From Cervus elaphus (lineage: Eukaryota > Chordata > Mammalia > Artiodactyla > Cervidae): 64,000 nucleotides of DNA. Below, piece by piece: positions 57,746 to 64,000 of the stretch. The translations under genes were made by a program, and so were the position numbers. Each line of letters opens with the position of its first letter. Within the stretch, counting starts at the first letter, position 1. Under the pieces are notes generated by a model. It made no database searches. It was not told the DNA's origin and saw nothing but the letters and a program-made list of their open reading frames with translations. The DNA is taken from the NCBI RefSeq assembly GCF_910594005.1, contig NC_057823.1, forward strand, positions 102,782,015 through 102,846,014, in the 5' to 3' direction.

Positions 57746-58440
57746 CACAGGTGAGGCTTCATAACTGGACCTTCTCATCCTCTGATCATGCCCAGTAATT
57801 AATATTTCTTCAACACGCTTTGATTGTATTAGGTTATATTTCCAGTCCATGTAGAAAGTCACTGTGATAAATTTTACCGTATACTATCATCCATTGAAAA
57901 ATATCATTAAAAGATGAACCCTGCAAGAAACTCAATTGCTTCAAAATACTTGTGTAAAATAAGATTTTGAACTACATTATAATAGTACACTAACCCCAGT
58001 ATAAAAAAATATAGTCCTGTGTCCTAGAGAAATTATCAAAATTCATTAGAAAAAAAAAGTTAAAATTGGTTCTAGAACAGAGGTTAAATGGTTATTAAAA
58101 TCAAAGTTTTCGGTGATTCTAATGCCAAGCTTTATGCTCTTAATATCATTTTTCCCAAAACAAATGCTGATAATAGTTAAAATGTACTTCCATAAATATT
58201 TTTTCATAAATATTCTTCATAAATGAAAACTAACACAGATTTATTTAGATATTTTTTTACACAAAGAGGGTAAGTAGAAGTAAAAGATACTCTCTTCCAC
58301 TATATCTTTTTGAATATTCATATCTTACAGATTGATATCCTTAGTGTTGACCTCCTTACTCTCCAAAGGTAGCCAAAATGTCTGTCTACGTAGTCCTTTG
58401 CCTGCTTGTATTAGGGTATCATGGATTGCTTGAATAGTGA
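57746..58440. other. Unassigned AT-rich stretch
   Basis: No recognised gene or repeat family. Confidence 0.4.
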
Positions 58441-58443
58441 AAT

Positions 58444-58645
58444 GTTCATCGCTCAGTCATATTTGATTCTGCAACCCCATGGACTGTGTGGCCTGCCGGG
58501 CTCCTCTCTCCACGGAATTCTCCAGGTAAGAATACAGGAGTGGGTAGCCATCCCCTTCTGCTGGGAATCTTCATGACCCAAGGATCAAACCTGTGTCTCC
58601 TACTTGGCAGGCGGGTTCTTTACCCCTGAACCACCGGGGAGGTCC
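58444..58645 (-). mobile_element. Bov-tA SINE
   Basis: On the minus strand: head GGGACCTCCCCGGTGGTTCA, B-box-like GGTTTGATCCTTGGGTCATG, and a BovB-like tail with substitutions. It abuts an L1 3' fragment on the right. No TSD is clear. Confidence 0.92.
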
Positions 58646-59250
58646 CTATTTTGTATACAGTAGTGTGTATATGTTAATCCCAGTCTCCCCATTTATCCTT
58701 CCTCCCCATCCCCCGGAAACTATATTTCTGTTTTGTATATTCATGACTCTACTTCTGTTTCATAAATAAATTCATTTGTAGCCTTACTTGTAGATTCCAT
58801 AGATAAACATTATCATATGATATTTGTCTTTTCGTGGTATTTTATTTGCTGATTCCTGAGAAAGTATGTCTTTACTTGAAATAGATGATTGATATATTTT
58901 CCCAGTTGTCACTTTCTTGCATATTTTTATGAGATTTGTTTCTATCTAGAAAATTTCATTATATTTTAATTGCCTTTTTATCTTTTATCATTTCAAGGTT
59001 TGGGCTTGTTTAAAAAGTGTTTCCTTATTCCTAATATATGTAAAATTAGATACCACAATATTCTGTTCTAGCACTTTTATTGCTTCATTTTTAACTTTTG
59101 GATTATTATCCACCTAGCATTTCATATTGTATAAGAAATGCAGTAGGTGTCTAGTTATATATTTTTAAAAGAACAATGTTTTTATTTCAGTGTGATTTAG
59201 AAATCAAACACATATTTTGACATTATATTCCAGCACCAATACTGTTCCTG
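58646..59250 (-). mobile_element. Old L1 3' region
   Basis: TAGTGTGTATATGTTAATCC near 58661 and TCATAAATAAATTCATTTGT near 58761 are antisense L1 3' blocks. The stretch to about 59250 has looser resemblance to old L1/HAL1 3' sequence. Confidence 0.65.
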
Positions 59251-59589
59251 AATGCAAAAAAAAAAAAAGGAAATGAGACAGATTTTATTTATATTTTTTG
59301 TTTCTTCATCTATCAAGATCCATAAGGCTGAACCTCATGTATTAAAACAACCCATTTGAAGTGGGTTCACTCCAGTTTGAAGTAATCTGATATTCAACTA
59401 GTGCATCCATATAGGAATGTCATTTGTCTCATGTCCCTGCATTCTGTTTCACTGGTCTTGCTGTAAAATCACAAAGGTGATAAGAAATGACTTAAGATTT
59501 AACTTCAAATCTGACTTATGGAAATGCAAGGCCTTATTAAGCATTCTTACATAATAGAAGTATTTTTAGATCATTTTTGGGTGTTTATT
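59251..59589. other. Unassigned spacer
   Basis: About 340 bases with an A-run at 59257-59268 and no recognised feature. Confidence 0.35.
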
Positions 59590-59687
59590 TTTATATATTC
59601 TTTATTATTTTCTATTTTAATTTTTTCCAGTTTTATTCAGGTATAATTGACATACAGCCTTGTATAGATTTAAGATGTACAGAATGT

Positions 59688-59887
59688 GTGTGCATTAGTC
59701 ACTCAGTTGTGTCCAAGTAACCGTGTCCCCATGGACTGTACCCCACCAGGCTCCTCTGTCCAGGGAATTCTCTAGGCAGGAATACTGGAGAGGGTTGCCA
59801 TTTCCTTCTCCATGGGATGTTCCAGATGCAGGGATCTAACCCAGGTCTCCTGCATTGCAGGCAGATTCTTTACCATCTGAGCCATCT
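59688..59887 (-). mobile_element. Bov-tA SINE inside old L1
   Basis: On the minus strand it has the head AAGATGGCTCAGATGGTAAA, B-box-like GGTTAGATCCCTGCATCTGG and the BovB-like tail (GTGACTAATGC end). It interrupts continuous L1 sequence at both sides. Confidence 0.93.
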
Positions 59888-60174
59888 TGACTTATATACA
59901 TCATGAAGCGATTATGAGAATAATTTTAGTGAACCTACATCATCTCATTTAGATATGAAATTAAGGAAATAGAAAAAGTATTTTCCCTTGTGATGAGAGA
60001 CTCTTACTATATACTCTCTTAACAAATTTCATATATAACACATAGCAGTGTTATTTGTATTTATCAAGTCATATATTTTATTTTAACTGGTAATTTGTAC
60101 TTTTGACTGTTTTCCTTCAGTTCTCCCCTCCTACCTCATGTTTCCCACTTGGCAGGAGATTAACCTCTTTTGTT

Positions 60175-60436
60175 CGGAGAAGGCGGTGGCACCCCACTCC
60201 AGTACTCTTACCTGGAAAATCCCATGGACGGAGGAGCCTGGTGGGCTGCAGTCGATGGGGTCGCGAAGAGTCAGACATGACTGAGCGACTTCACTTTCAT
60301 GCATTGGAGAAGGAAATGGCAGCCCATTCCAGTGCTCTTGCCTGGAGAATCCCAGGGATGGGAGAGCCTGGTGGGCTGCCGTCTGTGGGGTCGCACACAG
60401 TCGGACACGACTGAAGTGACTTAGCAGCAGCAGCAG
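60175..60436 (+). mobile_element. Bov-A2 SINE with 14-bp TSD
   Basis: Two Bov-A units (GGAGAAGGCGGTGGCACCCC start; second unit from GGAGAAGGAAATGGCAGCCC at 60306) end in CTTAGCAGCAGCAGCAG. TAACCTCTTTTGTT at 60161-60174 and TAACCTTTTTTGTT at 60437-60450 differ by one base. It is well preserved, with a CpG-rich tail, so relatively recent. Confidence 0.97.
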
Positions 60437-61270
60437 TAACCTTTTTTGTTAAACACAAATCTCTTCTCTTTTTTTATGAGCTTAGCTCATTTGTCTTTGA
60501 AGTGTAATTGACCTGTAATATTATGTTTGTCCCTGTAACACAACAGAGTGATTAAATATTTCTTTACAGTTCATGATAATCACCACAATAAGTCTAGTTA
60601 CTATATGACACCAAAGATATTACATAATTGTTAACTATATTCCCTGCACTAACTGTTGCATACCTGTAATTCATTTTCCATATATTCATTTTGTATCCTG
60701 AAAATTTACTGAATTCAATGATGAGTCCTTTTAGTTTATTAGTAACATCTTTAGAATTTTCTACATATATATTGTTTCATCTGCAAATAGTGACAGTCAT
60801 GTCTTTCTTTCCAATTTGAATTATTTTTACTTCTTATTGTTGTGGCTAAGACTTCTAATACTATGTTGAATAAAAATTGTGAGTGGGCATTTTCATCTTG
60901 TTCCTGATCTTGAAGGAAATTACTTTAGCTTTTCACCATCAAGTGTGGTATTAGTTGCTGAATTATCATATATGGCCTTTATTATGTTGAAGTATGTTCC
61001 CTCTATACTACTTTGTTGGATTTTTGTTAGAAATAGATGTTGAATTTTGTCAAAAGCTTTTTCTGCATCTATTGAGATGATTGCTTCATTTTTATTCTTT
61101 AATTTATAAATGTGTATCACATTGATTGATTGATGAATATTGAGCCATCTTTGTGTCCCTGGTGTAAATCCCACTTGATCATGGTATATGATCCTTTTAA
61201 TTTATTGTTAAATTTGATTTGCTGACATATTTTTTGAGGATTTTTGCATCTGTGTCATATTGACATGTAA

Positions 61271-62264
61271 AGAATCTAAACATAACACTAAAGATAGCCA
61301 TGTAGTTCTTTTGATTCCTGGTTCAATGTAACCATATTCAGTATTAACTATTTCAACATCTGTGCCTCAAAAGAATTTATATTTCATGTGTTAATCATTA
61401 TGGTGTCTGTGTGTTTTGTTTTGCTTTTGGAGATACTTGCTTGTTGGTAAAAATATATGAAAAATCAGTATTGAGGAGGAAATGAAAGATTCAGAAAGTA
61501 AAATGATCAAAAGATTCATTACTATATTATGGGAATATGTCCCCAAACTTCATTTGTCCTTTTTGTTCAAGAAATACGAAAATATGCTTTTTATTTCTAA
61601 TCTAGGGAGTCTAAGGAATTTTTTGTTTTTTTTTCATTCTAGCTCAAAAGTTATAAGAACAAAAGACTTTCCCATTACAGAGGAAACAGGGTAAGATAAA
61701 CAGGAAGTCTGAGAAAGTGTGTCTGCCCAATAACAGAAATTGGGAGAGGGAGACAGAAGGACAGGAAACTACTGTGGCTGCAGCTTCTAAATTGAGCTAC
61801 AACGCCTATGTGTCTTTTAATTACTGTTTCTTGAAATATTCTCCATCCCTTGAAAATGCTGAACATTTTGCCTAAACTTGAGACCTTTCATTCATATTGT
61901 GGAGGGAAGATTCTGGGGCTTGATGCTAATCCTTCTTAGGAAAGAATAAAGACAGTAGAGATAAATCAATTTTGAAACCTAGCACAACAAATCATAGAAA
62001 ATTGCCTTAGTGAGTTCAGGAAGAACTTGATGGTTATTTAGTGTAGCTCTAGACAAATGATAACTTGCCACCTTAGAAGCAGTGACTGTTTCCTCCCTTC
62101 CCAATCAACTTTCCTTTTGACTTGAACTTTCCTGGTTGTATCATCTTACTTCTCCCTGTTTTCTGCTAATGATATATTAATTTAGTATAATTTTGACTGC
62201 TTTCATTTTATGGTGTCTAGCGTCAAAGGAGTGTGTAATTTCCTCAGTTCTGTCTTACCACAGC
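61271..62264. other. Unassigned AT-rich stretch
   Basis: No gene or confident repeat is recognised in about 1 kb. A T-run lies at 61627-61634. Confidence 0.4.
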
Positions 62265-62615
62265 AAATGTTTGAAATGGTGGACCAGTGTTACAGTTCGG
62301 TTACAGCTCAGAGTTTTATTTGGCAAATAAAGGATGCTTGAAGCATGAGGGTGGGCCAACCCCAAGGGAGAGTCCTCAATCCCTCTTGGCTTTCTCCTTT
62401 TATGTTTGTCTCATCCCCACCTCTAGCCTGCCCTATGCAAAATGCACTAGCCAAGAAAGGGGCGTGTTTGTTTCACCTGAAGTTCTCACTCTGGTCCCCG
62501 GATTTTCTTGTGTTCCATTTTCATGGGCTTTTCTCTTTCTTTGTCTTTTAACCTCTGCCATTTTGGACTCCTTTTTCCTGTTCTAACTACCTAACACTAG
62601 CATAAACAACATTAC
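62265..62615 (-). mobile_element. LTR-like sequence with TATA and poly-A signal order
   Basis: On the minus strand there is a U3-like part, then ACATAAAAGGAGAAAGCC (a possible TATA box near 62400), then GCCAAATAAAACTCTGAGC (AATAAA signal near 62327), then a run to about 62265. That order and spacing suit a solo LTR of an endogenous retrovirus. I see no adjacent viral genes. Exact ends and TSD are not resolved, and the family is not identified. Confidence 0.45.
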
Positions 62616-63200
62616 AAAAAAGCAACAATTGTACCAGATAGAGTTAAATGGCCAATGGAGACTTTATTCAAAGAGTATTGAAATAAGGGAAAGATTCTAG
62701 AACATAGTCTGAAGTCAGCTTTAGAGAAACAAAACAAAAAACAAGAGAACTATTGATTTTTAAGAGCCTGGATGGGAGCAATCATAGGTTACCTGTGCTT
62801 GCTAATTGACCTTAGTCAGAGGAAAAGTAAATGTTCTCCTGTCTTCTTGACAGGAGGTAGTTTTAAAACTTGCAGTAAGGTCAAGTCAAAGTTAGGCTTT
62901 TACACTCCCACAGAAACTTGGAAAGAGGAACCCTAACTTCTTTAATGATTACGTTTCTAAAAGATGGCTTCTTGATACTCCAGAAAGATATTCTTGGATT
63001 GTAAACCTGGCTAGAAGCTTTCAAAAGATTTATTTACATCTCAAAGACTTAAAGAATTTGTAATTACATGGTTTTGTCTAAAGTAAAGGAGGAAAAGAGA
63101 GATCAGAAGCCTAAAGTCATGAAGAAACCTGTATAAAATTTAGTGAAGCTGGAGGGAAATATTAAGGTCCTATCTGTCAGGAGGCATAATCTCTCAGGGG
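62616..63200 (-). other. Possible second LTR-like element
   Basis: On the minus strand TTTGAATAAAGTCTCCATTG (62655-62674) is a plausible poly-A signal region of an old LTR. The rest is unrecognised. Classification is weak. Confidence 0.25.
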
Positions 63201-63725
63201 TATTTATCTACATAGGTTCGTTTTTTGATGATTTACTTTCACATTGGTTCAGGGCAAAAAATTGATCATATCATTTTCCTATCTGGAATCATAAAACATA
63301 TGTGTTATCATATTTTATAATCTAGCACACATCAAAGAATTATATTTCTTTTTCTCCGTGATATCGGCATATGCGTGGAGTCTCATAGTGAGAAAGGTGA
63401 AGAGGCACTAGATTAGGAGAGCGTATGTAGCAATGCAGAAGAGACTCATGCATTTTGCACACTGGAGGCGCAAATACAGGGATTCGTCCCTTCTTCCTGT
63501 TTAGCTCCTTCCTGTTTTTACCCCTTGCTGTCTGTGCCACTGTCCTGCCTCTTCGTCTGTCCTGCACGTCTCAGGTTTGAGTGACGATGCAGGAGATGTG
63601 ATGACACTGGCTTCTCCCTGGCTAGTGGTACGCGTTACCGTTGAGCAGACTTCACGTTAACCCCTGTGTGGGAGGCTGAAGTTGGTGCCTCCAGCCTACA
63701 GATGGCAGAGTTGGAACCAAGAGTT
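63201..63725. other. Unassigned stretch
   Basis: Slightly higher GC at 63440-63720, with no recognised exon or repeat. Confidence 0.35.
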
Positions 63726-63732
63726 AAAGCCT

Positions 63733-63930
63733 TGTTGTTATCCAGCTGCTAAGTCATGTCTGACTCTTTGTGACCTCATGGGCAGTAGCTTGCCAGGCTC
63801 CTCTGTCCATGGGATTTCTCAGGCAAGAATGGTTGCCATTTCCTTCTCAAGGGGATCTTCCTGACCCAGGGATTGAACCCGCTTCTCCTGCATTGGCAGG
63901 TGGATTCTTTACCACTAAGCCAAAAGCCCC
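63733..63930 (-). mobile_element. Bov-tA SINE
   Basis: On the minus strand: head GGGGCTTTTGGCTTAGTGGT, B-box-like GGTTCAATCCCTGGGTCAGG, and a BovB-like tail. A possible short TSD is AAAGCCT at 63726-63732 and 63935-63941. A small internal deletion removes part of the CAAGAATACTGGAGTGGG block. Confidence 0.92.
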
Positions 63931-64000
63931 TCTAAAAGCCTAATGCTGAGCAAAGCTGCTTGCAATTTTCTTTGCAAAGCCTAGGACAGTTTTCTCTAAG
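63931..64000. other. Window edge, unassigned
   Basis: The last 70 bases carry no recognised feature. Confidence 0.3.

Larger units (their letters stand above)
59590..61270 (-). mobile_element. Ancient L1 3' UTR and ORF2, split by two ruminant SINEs
   Basis: The antisense 3' UTR (TTATTCAGGTATAATTGACA at 59634) is cut by a Bov-tA and resumes at 59888. Its block CTTGTGATGAGAGACTCTTA (59988) is followed by a Bov-A2 insertion. The antisense reverse-transcriptase region follows at 60690-61270. There, a minus frame at 60920-61174 still reads IISIDAEKAFDKIQH, the L1 RT motif containing a catalytic aspartate. Whether the 60485-60680 and 60690-61270 parts are one element is uncertain. Confidence 0.75.

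Noticed and set aside
1..64000. CRISPR array, prokaryotic operon, plasmid or phage system
   Set aside because: No regularly spaced direct repeats, no ribosome-binding sites with tandem genes, and ruminant-specific SINEs throughout show this is vertebrate nuclear DNA.
1..64000. Functional tRNA genes
   Set aside because: The tRNA-like A/B boxes found are all within Bov-tA or CHR SINE heads; none folds into a complete tRNA in its context.

Overview
The window is nuclear DNA from a ruminant, most likely a bovid such as cattle, bison, buffalo, sheep or goat. The evidence is the repeat set: BovB (RTE-class) LINE copies, Bov-tA and Bov-A2 SINEs that share the BovB 3' tail, and older CHR-type tRNA-derived SINEs found across cetartiodactyls. 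Young artiodactyl L1 3' ends and ancient mammalian L1, L2, MIR, Tigger and hAT relics are also present. I found no host protein-coding gene, rRNA, functional tRNA or CRISPR array. The longer open frames are either fragments of retrotransposon ORFs or accidental frames across SINEs. It reads as an AT-rich intergenic or intronic stretch.

Layout. 1-950 is a CG-dinucleotide-rich block that ends abruptly against AT-rich DNA. 3-13 kb is a pile of L1 (minus strand), CHR SINEs, a Tigger relic, and two BovB 3' fragments (plus strand). 14-19 kb is mostly unassigned and may be unique sequence. 19.4-20.4 kb is a BovB 3' half (minus) that keeps the reverse-transcriptase YADD motif. 22.35-23.18 kb is a young 5'-truncated L1 with a 10-bp target-site duplication (TSD). 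25.7 kb is a Bov-tA. 28-34 kb holds old L1 (plus), interrupted by a BovB fragment, a MIR pair and a Bov-tA. 35-37 kb has a cluster of Bov SINEs. 38.5-46.7 kb has an old LTR-like relic, an L1 3' end (minus), L2/MIR scraps, two Bov-tA copies and a small 20-bp tandem repeat.

The most informative locus is 47.7-51.5 kb. It is a nearly full-length BovB whose 5' part is inverted against its 3' part, as expected from twin-primed insertion. A 384-bp L1 later inserted into the inverted half and left a 16-bp TSD. From 52 kb on come a Bov-tA, a CG-rich patch leading into a Tigger/Jerky-like transposase remnant, an L1 nested in an older L1 with a recognisable TSD (53.8-55.6 kb), a roughly 40-bp L1 tail insertion at 56.36 kb and a 1-kb L2 relic (56.7-57.7 kb). 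An old L1 region (58.6-61.3 kb) is split by Bov-tA and Bov-A2, and two LTR-like minus-strand pieces lie at 62.3-63.2 kb.

Nothing here works together as a pathway. What the window records is a layered history of insertion: L2, MIR, Tigger and old L1 first, then CHR SINEs, then BovB and its SINE parasites, then young L1. Family names come from my memory of consensus sequences without a database search, so subfamily labels are tentative.
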